Below are positions 8,319 to 16,782 of a DNA stretch of 64,000 nt, one piece after another. The notes under the pieces were generated by a model. It did not search any database. It was not told the DNA's origin and was given only the letters and a program-made list of their open reading frames with translations. The stretch is from positions 35,500 through 99,499 of the forward strand of contig QCGW01000003.1 of NCBI GenBank assembly GCA_003279775.1. The letters run 5' to 3'. Position 1 is the stretch's first letter. Each line of letters begins with the position of its first letter. The DNA is from Pelagibacteraceae bacterium AG-390-A23 (GTDB lineage Bacteria; Pseudomonadota; Alphaproteobacteria; Pelagibacterales; Pelagibacteraceae). Position numbers and translations under genes: made by a program.

Positions 8319-8536
8319 AACCAACGAACCATCCCAATAATTCCAGCTGTTGCATAAAAAAATTGTAATAACAAAATTCCTTTATGACCACCTCTATAAG
8401 CCCAAATTCCAATTAAAATAGCTGATAAAAGCAATAGACAAAAACCAAAAAATTCTATTCCTATATTTAAAGCAACAAACAAAGAATATAATATTGCAGT
8501 TATAACCCCTGCCCATTCAAAGATTTTATTATTCAT
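8315..8536 (-). CDS. Small hydrophobic membrane protein, unknown function
   Basis: A 73-residue protein with three short hydrophobic helices (about 8-25, 28-46, 51-70) and a mid-loop 'YRGGHKG'. I do not recognise the family. Its start overlaps the stop of the upstream amidotransferase gene by 4 bp, so it is translated with it. It converges on the FAD-domain photolyase gene with a 4-bp overlap of 3' ends. The length and helix spacing recall small PnuC-like or DUF membrane proteins, but no motif confirms this. Confidence 0.55.
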   Translation of the reverse strand: MNNKIFEWAGVITAILYSLFVALNIGIEFFGFCLLLLSAILIGIWAYRGGHKGILLLQFFYATAGIIGMVRWF

Positions 8537-9252
8537 AAAAGTTTTTTAAAATTATTATAAAGGATTGTAGAATAGTTATTCATATCTTTCATGTTATCTT
8601 TTGCAGATTGATCAAACCTTTCTAATGCACCATTGCCAAGCTGATCTTCCAAAGCTTTTTTGTATTCCGGTACACATCCCCACTCATTGACTGTGGTATC
8701 TTTTATTTCTATATGAAATTGAATTCCATAAGCATGGTTTTGATATTTAAAGATTTGATACTTGGTGATTGGGGAAGAAGCTAATAAAGTTATATCTTTA
8801 TTATTTTCAATACCTTGAACCTCATAAGAGTGCCATTGTAAACTTTTAATCGTATTAGGAAATTTTGAAAATAATTTATCTTCATCTTTTTCATTAGAGA
8901 AATTAATATCCATAATCCCTATTTCTGCTGGTTTGGATTTAACCACTTTTCCACCAACTACTTCTCCTAAAAGCTGACAACCTAAACAAAAACCTAAATA
9001 GGGTTTTTTTAAATTCACAACAAATTCTTTAATTGCTTTTTTTTCCTCTATTAACCAAGGATATTCTTGTTCCATATAGGTATCCATTGGACCTCCCATG
9101 CAAAACATTCCATCAAATTTACTTAAATCGTTTGGTATTTTTTCACCTTCATCTAACTCTATGGTAGTTAAGTTAAACCCATCAGCTAACATTAAATCTT
9201 TAATGTAACCTGGGTCTTCTATTTTAATATGCTGTAGTACTATTATATTCAC
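8533..9252 (-). CDS. Class I glutamine amidotransferase-like protein (GMP-synthase-type)
   Basis: A 239-residue stand-alone GATase1 domain. The nucleophile elbow 'GFCLGCQLLG' puts the catalytic Cys at about 89; the His-Glu pair is in 'YGIQFHIEIK'; 'CMGGPMDTYMEQEYPWL' is typical of the YfeJ/GuaA-like group. Such proteins hydrolyse glutamine to supply ammonia to an unknown partner, or act on gamma-glutamyl compounds. The start is a GTG at 9252. It lies 5 bp after the DUF2256 gene and downstream of a photolyase in a four-gene minus-strand run. Confidence 0.85.
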   Translation of the reverse strand: MNIIVLQHIKIEDPGYIKDLMLADGFNLTTIELDEGEKIPNDLSKFDGMFCMGGPMDTYMEQEYPWLIEEKKAIKEFVVNLKKPYLGFCLGCQLLGEVVGGKVVKSKPAEIGIMDINFSNEKDEDKLFSKFPNTIKSLQWHSYEVQGIENNKDITLLASSPITKYQIFKYQNHAYGIQFHIEIKDTTVNEWGCVPEYKKALEDQLGNGALERFDQSAKDNMKDMNNYSTILYNNFKKLL

Positions 9253-9257
9253 TAATC

Positions 9258-9386
9258 TTAGCTTAGCTTAGAACACTTCTTGGAACAATATTTTACTCTA
9301 TCCCAATTTAACTTCCATTTTTTTCGCCAAGTAAATGGTCTTTTACAAACTGGACAAATTTTTGTTGGTAAATTTTCCTTTTTCAT
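9258..9386 (-). CDS. DUF2256 zinc-ribbon microprotein (too short for ORF track)
   Basis: Reading the minus strand from the ATG at 9384-9386 gives 42 residues ending at TAA 9258-9260. The product is basic and has the DUF2256 pattern: '[16 protein letters not shown]', then 'VKYCSKKC', i.e. two CxxC/CxxxC cysteine pairs likely to bind zinc. Its ATG shares one base with the TGA stop of the upstream photolyase gene (TGATG). From memory, DUF2256 genes are often found beside photolyase/cryptochrome genes, which fits here. The function is unknown; nucleic-acid binding is plausible. Confidence 0.85.
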   Translation of the reverse strand: MKKENLPTKICPVCKRPFTWRKKWKLNWDRVKYCSKKCSKLS

Positions 9387-10876
9387 CAAATTGTATTTAG
9401 TTTAATAAATTTATCAGCTTCAGATAAAATTAATTTTTTTCTATCAGATTTCATTTTATCAAATATTCTTACCATCATCGAAAGACGAGGATTTTTTAAA
9501 AAAAATTTTCTATTTCTGTCAATAAATCTCCAATAAAGACCATCCATAGTGTTACACCACTCACCTTTTTTAAAATCCATCATTTTCATAAAATATGCAG
9601 ATCCACAGATATAAGGTTTGGTCGCAAAAATTCCTCCATCACTAAATAATCCCATCCCATAAACATTAGGAACCATCACCCAATCTGAAGAGTCTACAAA
9701 CATTTCCATGAACCATTTGTAAACAATTGTTGGCTTAATTTCACAAAGGTTCATTATGTTCGACAAGATCATTAACCTTTCAATGTGATGTGACCAACCA
9801 TGATTAACGGCATTTTTAATTGCATAATCCAAAGGTGGAAGACCAGTGGTTCCATCGTACCAAGAATTTTTCATTTTTCTATTTTGTTTGAAAAAATTTC
9901 CAGTTTCCATTTCTTGAGAATAGGACTGATAAATTCCACGCATAAATTCTCGCCAACCAATCACCTGGCGGATGTAGCCCTCTAAAGAATTCATTCTTAT
10001 TTTATTTTTTTTATGAAAATCTAAAATTTTTTGGATTAAAAATTCAGGAGTAATTAAACCTAAATTTATATAAGGACTCAATGCGCTATGGAACAAAATA
10101 TTATCTTTTTGATCAACTGCATCCTCATAATCACCAAAAAGATTAGATTTTTCTTTTATAAAAAAATTTAAAAGTTTAACTACATCTTCGTATTCTGTTG
10201 CAAACCAAAAATTATTTGTACTCCCTGGGTGATTTTTAAATTCCTTTTCAATAATAGGCTTTAATTTTTTTGTATGGCTGGTTTCATTTATTTTTGGAAA
10301 TTTAGGAATTGAAATATTTTTAGGTAATTTATTTCTGTTATCTTCATCAAAGCTCCATTTACCCCCGATTGGATTACCATCTGAACCTATCAATATTCCA
10401 GATTTTTTTCTAACATCTTTGTAGAAATTTGCCATAAAAGGTTTTTTTGATTTTGACAAATAATTTTTAAATTCAATTCTTGAATTTAAGAACATGGGGG
10501 TTTGAACAACATTCCAATGTATTTTTTCTTTTTTTAAAAATTGTGAAATTTTTTTTTCAAAAAATTTATCCTCCACTTCAAAACTTGAAATTTCTTTTAC
10601 TTTTTTTTGTGTAATTATTTTTTTTAATTTTTTTAAATAATCTTCATTAAATTCTTTATCTTCAATTTTATAATAATCTAATTTAAATTTATTTTTTCTT
10701 AATCCATCTGCATAAGAACGCATAGAAGATAAAAATAATAAAATTTTTTGTTTGTGATGCTTTTCATAGGTGCATAAACCCTTATCTTCAGCCATAAAAA
10801 ATAGGTGGTCTTTTTTGAAGCGGTCTAGGTATTTTGTTGGAAATAATTGATTACCGAGTATAAAAAATAACTTCAT
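9386..10876 (-). CDS. Photolyase/cryptochrome of the PhrB (FeS-BCP/CryPro) group, probably without the Fe-S cluster
   Basis: A 496-residue flavoprotein. The N-terminal antenna-type domain starts '[11 protein letters not shown]'; the FAD/DNA-binding half holds '[13 protein letters not shown]' at about 302-314, '[11 protein letters not shown]' at 363-373, '[14 protein letters not shown]' and '[11 protein letters not shown]'. The family repairs (6-4) photoproducts or senses light. In PhrB four Cys bind a 4Fe-4S cluster; here the CxxC step is replaced by '[10 protein letters not shown]' and only C441 aligns with a ligand, so the cluster is probably absent. It is coupled to DUF2256 downstream. Confidence 0.88.
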   Translation of the reverse strand: MKLFFILGNQLFPTKYLDRFKKDHLFFMAEDKGLCTYEKHHKQKILLFLSSMRSYADGLRKNKFKLDYYKIEDKEFNEDYLKKLKKIITQKKVKEISSFEVEDKFFEKKISQFLKKEKIHWNVVQTPMFLNSRIEFKNYLSKSKKPFMANFYKDVRKKSGILIGSDGNPIGGKWSFDEDNRNKLPKNISIPKFPKINETSHTKKLKPIIEKEFKNHPGSTNNFWFATEYEDVVKLLNFFIKEKSNLFGDYEDAVDQKDNILFHSALSPYINLGLITPEFLIQKILDFHKKNKIRMNSLEGYIRQVIGWREFMRGIYQSYSQEMETGNFFKQNRKMKNSWYDGTTGLPPLDYAIKNAVNHGWSHHIERLMILSNIMNLCEIKPTIVYKWFMEMFVDSSDWVMVPNVYGMGLFSDGGIFATKPYICGSAYFMKMMDFKKGEWCNTMDGLYWRFIDRNRKFFLKNPRLSMMVRIFDKMKSDRKKLILSEADKFIKLNTI

Positions 10877-10903
10877 AGTTAAATATAACTAATAAAATTT
10901 TTT

Positions 10904-11614
10904 ATGTCAGAAAAATATGTAATTTTTGGTGCGACAGGTTCTATTGGATCAAGTTTAGCAGAACAATTAAAAAACTCTGTAAACGATATTCATTTAGTTG
11001 GAAGAAATGAAAGTGAACTTAGTTCTATCTCTGAAAAACTTGGATGCTCACATACCGTTGTAGATGTTTTAGAGGATGGGTTTATAGAAAAAGTTAAATC
11101 AGATATTTCTGAAATTAAAGGCCTAGCTTATTGTGTTGGTTCAATTGATTTGAAACCATTAAGAATGGTAAATGAACAAGACTTTAAGAAATGCATGAAA
11201 CTTAATCTTTATTCTGCTGTAGAAGCTATTAAAGGATTTCAAGAAAGTTTAAAAAAAAATAAAGGTTCGATAGTATTATTTTCGACCGTTGCCGCTCAAA
11301 GAGGTTTTACTAACCATGCAATCATAGCCTCAGCAAAAGCTGCTGTTGAAGGATTGACGGTTTCTCTTGCAGCAGAATTTGCTCCAAACATACGAGTAAA
11401 TTGTGTGGCACCAAGTTTAACAAAATCTAAAATAGCAGAACCAATGTTAAAAAATACTGCTATAGCTGAAGGTATTGCAAAAGCACATCCTCTTAAAAGA
11501 TTAGGCGAAGGAAAAGACTCTGCTGCTCTTGCTAAATTCTTACTAACAGAAGATAGTTCTTGGGTTACAGGCCAAATAATTGCTGTAGATGGTGGTAGAT
11601 CTAAACTTTCATAA
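10904..11614 (+). CDS. Short-chain dehydrogenase/reductase family protein lacking the catalytic Tyr
   Basis: A 236-residue Rossmann protein. The NAD(P)-binding 'GATGSIGSSLAE' is at about 9-20 and the SDR 'N-x-x-S' region at 'MKLNLYSAVEA'. The active-site serine is in 'IVLFSTVAAQRG', and the C-terminal 'VTGQIIAVDGGRS' is typical. The usual YxxxK reads IxxxK ('HAIIASAKAAVEG'), so the catalytic tyrosine appears replaced by Ile. It may be a degenerate or non-reductive SDR, or one with a shifted proton donor. It is divergent from the photolyase and overlaps or abuts the next gene. Confidence 0.85.
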   Translation: MSEKYVIFGATGSIGSSLAEQLKNSVNDIHLVGRNESELSSISEKLGCSHTVVDVLEDGFIEKVKSDISEIKGLAYCVGSIDLKPLRMVNEQDFKKCMKLNLYSAVEAIKGFQESLKKNKGSIVLFSTVAAQRGFTNHAIIASAKAAVEGLTVSLAAEFAPNIRVNCVAPSLTKSKIAEPMLKNTAIAEGIAKAHPLKRLGEGKDSAALAKFLLTEDSSWVTGQIIAVDGGRSKLS

Positions 11615-12683
11615 AGTGGTCAAATATTTTATATCGATATTTTTCTTTTTAATATTTTCATCGAAAAGTTTTTCTGAAAATTTTACTTTTAAAAAATTAG
11701 TAGATTTAAACGAGCCATGGGGATCGTCTTTTATAAATAATGAGGAGTTAATTATCACTGAAAAAACTGGAAAAATAAAAATAGTAAATATTATCTCTGA
11801 AGAAGTTTATGAAGTTGAACATAACTTAAATTATTTTGTTCACGGACAAGGAGGTTTATTGGATATTATTTACCAAGATAATTACTTATGGATTTCTTAT
11901 TCAGAAAATAGAGGGGATCGGAAAACTAGTACATCAATTGCAAAAGCTAAATTAAATAAAAATAATTTAAATTTCAAAAATATATTTCAAGCTGAACCAC
12001 CAATAGAATCTGGTTATCATTTCGGTTCAAGACTAGCTATAAAAGACAATTATCTTTTTGCTTCTGCTGGTGAAAGAGGTGGTGGTATGATTGCTCAAGA
12101 TCCGACAAATCATCCTGGAAGTATTATCAGAATTTATTTAGATGGTAGTATTCCAAAAGATAATCCTAAGTTTGAAGGTAAATCAAATTGGTTACCAGAA
12201 ATTTATCAAATTGGTGTTCGTAATCCTCAAGGCTTAACCTATTCCTCTTTTGATGGAAAGATTTATGCAAGCAACCATGGTGCAAAAGGTGGTGATTGGT
12301 TTGGTGAAATAAAAAAAGGAGAAAATTATGGTTGGAAAATTTTAGGTTGGGGTGGAACAAATTATTCAGGCTCAAAGATTGGACCTAAATGGAAACCAGG
12401 CTTTACCAAAGCAATCCAATACTGGGTACCTTCAATAGCAGCAAGTGCTATAACTATTTATAAGGGAAAAGAATTTAGTGAATGGAATGGCGAAGCGTTA
12501 ATTACTTCTTTAAAAGATAAATCAATGAGAAAATTAAACTTTAAAAATTCATCTAAGATTCAAGAAACAATTATTTTCAAAGATAAAATTGGAAGAATAA
12601 GAGATATACAAGTTCACCCAGTTAATGGAAAAATATATTTTCTTGCGGGAAACAGTTTATGGTTAATGGAGAAAAAAAAATAA
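11589..12683 (+). CDS. PQQ-dependent aldose-sugar / sorbosone dehydrogenase family protein, secreted
   Basis: A 364-residue (or 355 from the alternative start) periplasmic beta-propeller protein of the glucose/sorbosone dehydrogenase family, like E. coli YliI/Asd. A signal peptide is evident ('YFISIFFFLIFSSKSFS'). Family segments: 'NEPWGSSFINNEELIITEKTG' region, 'YHFGSRLAI' with the expected catalytic His, 'NHPGSIIRIYLDGSIP', 'RNPQGLTYSSFDGKIY' and 'WVPSIAASAITIY'. It would oxidise aldoses with PQQ. The ATG at 11589 overlaps the SDR gene by 26 bp; a GTG at 11616, directly after the SDR stop, gives a cleaner signal peptide and is a good alternative. Confidence 0.87.
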   Translation: MVVDLNFHKVVKYFISIFFFLIFSSKSFSENFTFKKLVDLNEPWGSSFINNEELIITEKTGKIKIVNIISEEVYEVEHNLNYFVHGQGGLLDIIYQDNYLWISYSENRGDRKTSTSIAKAKLNKNNLNFKNIFQAEPPIESGYHFGSRLAIKDNYLFASAGERGGGMIAQDPTNHPGSIIRIYLDGSIPKDNPKFEGKSNWLPEIYQIGVRNPQGLTYSSFDGKIYASNHGAKGGDWFGEIKKGENYGWKILGWGGTNYSGSKIGPKWKPGFTKAIQYWVPSIAASAITIYKGKEFSEWNGEALITSLKDKSMRKLNFKNSSKIQETIIFKDKIGRIRDIQVHPVNGKIYFLAGNSLWLMEKKK

Positions 12684-12684
12684 T

Positions 12685-13668
12685 ATGAAAGAAAGACCTT
12701 ATCATCATTTACCTGATGGCAGTTTCAGAAATCCAAAAGGATCTCCAGTAATAATATCCAGATCAGGAAAATTTTCTTATAGAACTTTCAGTAAATTAAG
12801 AAAAAAAGTTGATTTATCTTATCCAAAAGAACATGTGATTGAAAAAGAAAAAGTATTAGCTGATTTAGAAAAATATAAAGATAATGATTATATTGCTTGG
12901 ATAGGTCACGCGACATATCTTATAAAATTAGGTGGAACTACAATTATAACAGATCCTGTATTTTCAAAGAATGCTGGACCACTAATCTTTGGTCCAAAAA
13001 GATTTACTGATCCTGCAATAAAATTAAATGAGATACCTAAAACGGATATATTTTTACTCACTCATAATCATTACGATCATCAGGACATGTCAACAATTAG
13101 AAATTTTCCTTTTAAGAGTGCAAAAGTATTAACACCACTAAATCTTGGTAAATATTTTAAAGGATATAAAGATGTAAATGAAATGGATTGGTATGATAAA
13201 ATAATTATAAATGAGAATTTGAAAATTTCTTTACTTCCTGCAGTTCATTGGTCAAAGAGAAGTTTAACAGACACTAATAAAACTTTGTGGGGTAACTTTC
13301 TTATAGAATATAAAAATAAAAAAATTTTATTTGCATGTGACACTGGATATGGAGAAATCTACAAAGAACTAGGAAAAAAATATGGTCCTATAGATCTAAC
13401 AATGATTAATATTGGGGCTTATAATTTCAAACCAATGTTTAATAAAACTATTTATCATACTACACCAGAAGAAGCCTTGAATGTTGCACAGGATCTAAAA
13501 AGTAAAAAAGTATTGGGAATGCATTGGGGAACATTTGTTTTATCATTAGAGCCAATAATGGAACCTCCAGTGAGATTTAAAGATAGTGCTGAAAAATATG
13601 GATTTGATAAAGAAGATGCAATTATTTTTAAAATTGGAGAAGTTAGCCCTTTAGACAAAATTTTATAA
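12685..13668 (+). CDS. MBL-fold metallo-hydrolase (NAPE-PLD/UlaG-like)
   Basis: A 327-residue metallo-beta-lactamase-fold protein. 'WIGHATYLIKLGGTTIITDPVFS' region at about 72-94 and the metal motif 'THNHYDHQD' at about 129-137 are clear, with 'LPAVHWSKRS', 'ACDTGYG' and 'MHWGTF' supplying further ligands. The layout is that of the N-acyl-phosphatidylethanolamine phospholipase D-like group, which acts on phosphodiester or lactone bonds; the substrate is unknown. It follows the dehydrogenase with one base between and converges on the AEC transporter with a 6-bp overlap. Confidence 0.88.
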   Translation: MKERPYHHLPDGSFRNPKGSPVIISRSGKFSYRTFSKLRKKVDLSYPKEHVIEKEKVLADLEKYKDNDYIAWIGHATYLIKLGGTTIITDPVFSKNAGPLIFGPKRFTDPAIKLNEIPKTDIFLLTHNHYDHQDMSTIRNFPFKSAKVLTPLNLGKYFKGYKDVNEMDWYDKIIINENLKISLLPAVHWSKRSLTDTNKTLWGNFLIEYKNKKILFACDTGYGEIYKELGKKYGPIDLTMINIGAYNFKPMFNKTIYHTTPEEALNVAQDLKSKKVLGMHWGTFVLSLEPIMEPPVRFKDSAEKYGFDKEDAIIFKIGEVSPLDKIL

Positions 13669-14589
13669 TGTCAAATATTGAATTGCAAAGAATATTGTAA
13701 CCACAGAAGCTAAAGTAGAAATAAATAAAGCTTTTACAATATTTTCTGGATTTACATTATAAGCTGAGCATAAAACTATAGCTGTATGTCCACATGGTGC
13801 TACACTAACAAAAAAAGCACCTGGGATTTTCTCAGGCATACCCGCATCAAAAAGTACAAACCCAATTAATAACAGTGCAATAGGTGAAATAATTAATTTT
13901 AAGATAGAAATAGTTGCTGTGATCTTATTTAGAACTTTACTGCTATAAAAAGATAAAGTTATTCCAATTGCAAAAAGGCCAACGGGTGAAACACAAGCTG
14001 CTAATACTGAAAGTGTATAATCAATCGGTGTATCAAAAATATCTATATTTAATGAAAAGAGCAAAACCCCAATCAAAATAGACATTATCATTGGATTTAA
14101 AAAAAGATTCCTTAAAAATACTGATACTCGAATATTTTTTTTGGTAGTAAGTTCTAAAAAAAAAGTAATTACTGATAATAAAATTATACCGTCCATTAAT
14201 ATTATACTTGTTACTTGAGTTATAACTTCTGTTCCAAAATAAATTTTTGTAATTGGCAATAATAAAGTCACATGATTTGATAATGCTACCATTAACGACC
14301 AAATAATTGACTCCTGAACAGGTCGTTTAAAAAAATTAGATGTAATCAAAAAAGTTATAAGGCCTAGGCTGCCTTGCATTAAAAAGTAAGAAATTATTTG
14401 TTTTAAATCGATTTGTCCAATTTCACTTTGAGCAACAAACTTAATTATTAGTGCTGGAACAGCAATATAGAACAAAAATAAATTTAAAACTTTTGCATGG
14501 CTTAAATCAAAAATTTTGATCCTACCAAAAATGAAACCCAATACTGTTATAAAAATAAAAGGTGTTAATCCAAAGAAAATTTGAAGCAT
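13663..14589 (-). CDS. AEC-family transporter (auxin efflux carrier / malate permease type)
   Basis: A 308-residue integral membrane protein with about ten hydrophobic helices over its whole length. The N-terminal 'FGLTPFIFITVLGFIFGRI', the mid-protein 'LFLNPMIMSILIGVLL' and the C-terminal 'SVAPCGHTAIVLCSAYNVNPE' are typical of the AEC (YfdV/MleP-like) family. Members export or exchange carboxylates and other organic anions; the substrate here is unknown. It is preceded 4 bp upstream by the TauD-like gene on the same strand, suggesting a carboxylate-related transcription unit. Confidence 0.85.
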   Translation of the reverse strand: MLQIFFGLTPFIFITVLGFIFGRIKIFDLSHAKVLNLFLFYIAVPALIIKFVAQSEIGQIDLKQIISYFLMQGSLGLITFLITSNFFKRPVQESIIWSLMVALSNHVTLLLPITKIYFGTEVITQVTSIILMDGIILLSVITFFLELTTKKNIRVSVFLRNLFLNPMIMSILIGVLLFSLNIDIFDTPIDYTLSVLAACVSPVGLFAIGITLSFYSSKVLNKITATISILKLIISPIALLLIGFVLFDAGMPEKIPGAFFVSVAPCGHTAIVLCSAYNVNPENIVKALFISTLASVVTIFFAIQYLTL

Positions 14590-14593
14590 AAGG

Positions 14594-15385
14594 TTATTTA
14601 ATTGTTATTCTATGCATTATTCTATTTCCTTTAAAAGGTGTTGCTTGATGAAGCATAGATCTATTATCCCATATAGCCAATTGATTTTTTTCCCAAGGCA
14701 ATGAAAATTGAAACTTCTTCTTAATTTGATGGTTAAATAAAAATTTTTTTAACTTTTCTTGATTTTTTATCTTTGAGCTAAAACCAACAAAATGTCCTGG
14801 ACTGCAATAAATAGAATAATTTGTGCTGATTTTCCTAATTATTTTATGTGAAGATTTAAGTTCTTTAATATTTTTTCCTTTTTCTTTTACTCTTTCTTTT
14901 GTTGTAACCGAGATTGGACCCTCAGAGGAATATTTACCTATAATATTTTTAAATTTTCTTTTTATTGGACTTGGTAATTCTTTATAAGCAAGATATTGAG
15001 AACAAAATTCTGTATTAGCTTTTCCTTTTTTTGGCACAAGTTTAGAAAGCAACATTGTAAATCTTGGTGGCTTTTGTGTATAAATTGAGTCAGTATGAAA
15101 TTGCTCACCAAAACTTGGTCCTTTATCAGTTGATTTTCTTTGTACTACCGTAATTTGTGGAAATTTCTTATTTAAACCTTTCAATCTTGGATAATTGGCT
15201 AATTTTCCAAAATACTTCGCAAACTTTATATAAAGTTTAGAGGTTAAATTTTGTTTCTTAAAATATAACATTCCATATTTATTCAGTGCTTTTTTAATTT
15301 GAAAAAAATCTTTATTTGTAATTTCTTTTAAATTTACAATTACTTCTGCCCCAATATTTTTTTTATTTGGAATTATTTTTAACAT
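14594..15385 (-). CDS. TauD/TfdA-family Fe(II)/2-oxoglutarate dioxygenase
   Basis: A 263-residue enzyme with the TauD/TfdA facial triad: His-x-Asp in 'GEQFHTDSIYT' at about 93-103 and the distal His in 'SMLHQATPFKG' near the C-terminus. The 2-oxoglutarate-binding Arg is in 'RIMHRITIK'. It would oxidise a carboxylate or sulfonate substrate with 2-oxoglutarate and oxygen; identity cannot be told from sequence. The protein is lysine-rich, as expected from the AT-rich codon bias. Its start overlaps the end of the dehalogenase-like gene by 23 bp, so the two oxidative/hydrolytic enzymes are coupled. Confidence 0.86.
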   Translation of the reverse strand: MLKIIPNKKNIGAEVIVNLKEITNKDFFQIKKALNKYGMLYFKKQNLTSKLYIKFAKYFGKLANYPRLKGLNKKFPQITVVQRKSTDKGPSFGEQFHTDSIYTQKPPRFTMLLSKLVPKKGKANTEFCSQYLAYKELPSPIKRKFKNIIGKYSSEGPISVTTKERVKEKGKNIKELKSSHKIIRKISTNYSIYCSPGHFVGFSSKIKNQEKLKKFLFNHQIKKKFQFSLPWEKNQLAIWDNRSMLHQATPFKGNRIMHRITIK

Positions 15386-16250
15386 TTTTTAAAAAAAAAT
15401 TTTTTAAGTGATTAATCGTTTGTTTAGGACTTTCCTCTGGAATGAAATGATCTGAATTAATTTCTGCTCCATAAACTTTTTTGTTTGTGTATTTTTGCCA
15501 AATTTTAACTGATTTAAATTGCGTTCCAACAACTCCTCTTTTTCCCCACAAAACTTGTATGGGAATGTTTAATTTTTTTTTCCGATCTTTTTTGTCATGC
15601 ACTAAATCTATAGTCGCTGCAGCTCTGTAATCTTCACAGGTTGCATGAATTCTTTTTTTTTGTTTAAAGGCTCTTAAATACTCATCTTCAACTCTTCCAA
15701 CCGCAAGTTTGGATGACCTATTAAAACGACTTTTTAACCATCTTTTAGGATCTGCCATAATCATTTTCTCTGGGAGAGGTGCTGGCTGTATTAAATAAAA
15801 CCAATGAAAGTATCCTTTTGCAAATTTCATATCTGTATGCTCGTACATATCAAGAGTTGGACAAATATCTAATACACTTAAGGCCATTATTTTATTTCTA
15901 TAATCTCTTGCCATTCTGTGTGCAACTCTTCCGCCCCTATCATGTCCAGCAACAAAAAATTTTTTAAAATTTAATTTATTCATCAACTGAACCATATCTT
16001 TTGCCATCTCTCTTTTAGAATAATTTTTATGATTAGTTCCACCAGGCAAAACTAAACTGTCCCCATATCCTCTGAGATCAGCAACTATTACTGTGAAATA
16101 TTTACTAAGTTCAGGGGCAGTCTTGTGCCACATTACATGTGATTGTGGATATCCGTGAAGTAGCAACAAAGGAGGACCGTTACCTTTAAATCTACAAAAT
16201 ATTTTACCCTTGTTTACCTTAACAAATTTTTTTTTAAATTCCTTGAACAT
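15363..16250 (-). CDS. Alpha/beta hydrolase, fluoroacetate-dehalogenase-like
   Basis: A 295-residue alpha/beta hydrolase. The oxyanion loop is 'LLHGYPQSHVMWHK' at about 31-44. The nucleophile elbow 'AGHDRGGRVAHRMARD' at about 102-117 has Asp as nucleophile followed by the Arg pair that binds the carboxylate in fluoroacetate/haloacetate dehalogenases. The cap contains 'YFHWFYLIQPAPLPE' and the C-terminal His is in 'NSDHFIPEE'. It probably releases halide from a 2-haloacid or acts as an epoxide hydrolase. It overlaps the TauD-like gene, which may act on the same compound. Confidence 0.85.
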   Translation of the reverse strand: MFKEFKKKFVKVNKGKIFCRFKGNGPPLLLLHGYPQSHVMWHKTAPELSKYFTVIVADLRGYGDSLVLPGGTNHKNYSKREMAKDMVQLMNKLNFKKFFVAGHDRGGRVAHRMARDYRNKIMALSVLDICPTLDMYEHTDMKFAKGYFHWFYLIQPAPLPEKMIMADPKRWLKSRFNRSSKLAVGRVEDEYLRAFKQKKRIHATCEDYRAAATIDLVHDKKDRKKKLNIPIQVLWGKRGVVGTQFKSVKIWQKYTNKKVYGAEINSDHFIPEESPKQTINHLKNFFLKNVKNNSK

Positions 16251-16261
16251 GATTAAACTAT

Positions 16262-16537
16262 TTAATTATTTAATAGTTTGTTTTTAGCTTTTTCAAATTC
16301 CTCTTGAGAAATAATTCCTTTTTCTTTTAAATCATTCAATTTAGTAAGTTCATCACTTAAATTGCTATTTTTTTCATCAGAAGTCTCACTTTTCTCACTA
16401 CTTTCACTTTCAGCTTCCTCTTTCTCGGCTCTATTAGCTTCCTTAGATTTAAAACCATTCATAATTGCCATTCCGCCTAAGTATAAAACATAAGCCATAA
16501 TAGGAATAACCAATCCAAAAAAAATTATTTTTTCCAT
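16262..16537 (-). CDS. SHOCT-domain membrane protein
   Basis: A 91-residue protein with one N-terminal membrane helix (about 3-27), a highly acidic Glu/Ser-rich linker (about 35-62) and a C-terminal SHOCT-type motif 'LNDLKEKGIISQEEFEKAK' at about 67-85. SHOCT is a short oligomerisation-associated domain often found at the ends of membrane or stress proteins. The function of this protein is unknown. It lies 3 bp after a second tiny membrane protein and 11 bp before the dehalogenase-like gene, on the same strand. Confidence 0.75.
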   Translation of the reverse strand: MEKIIFFGLVIPIMAYVLYLGGMAIMNGFKSKEANRAEKEEAESESSEKSETSDEKNSNLSDELTKLNDLKEKGIISQEEFEKAKNKLLNN

Positions 16538-16540
16538 AAT

Positions 16541-16744
16541 TTAATCGTCATCTTCTTCTCGCCAGTTTTTTTCATACATTAAATATGCAGCGTATATTAC
16601 TGATACAGTACCTACAATCATACCATAATCAAAACCAGTTTGCTTGTCATGCAAATACCAACCTAGCTGAGTTGCCCCAATAGGTGGAACTGTAAGAAGC
16701 AAAAAAATTATACCAAATCTGTATGGTCGTTTAGGTTTTTTCAT
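16541..16744 (-). CDS. Small two-helix membrane protein, unknown function
   Basis: A 67-residue protein with two hydrophobic segments (about 10-28 and 39-56) joined by 'YLHDKQTGFDYG', a basic N-terminus ('MKKPKRPYR') and an acidic tail ('NWREEDDD'). I do not recognise the family. Spacing of 3 bp to the SHOCT protein and shared strand suggest that the two small membrane proteins are expressed together. Confidence 0.55.
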   Translation of the reverse strand: MKKPKRPYRFGIIFLLLTVPPIGATQLGWYLHDKQTGFDYGMIVGTVSVIYAAYLMYEKNWREEDDD

Positions 16745-16782
16745 CCTAGTTAATTAACAGATTACAGCTTATGGTTTAATTA

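Noticed and set aside
14033-14302. 89-aa minus-strand ORF inside the AEC transporter gene in another frame
   Set aside because: Same-strand out-of-frame shadow, Asn/Tyr/Phe-rich low complexity.
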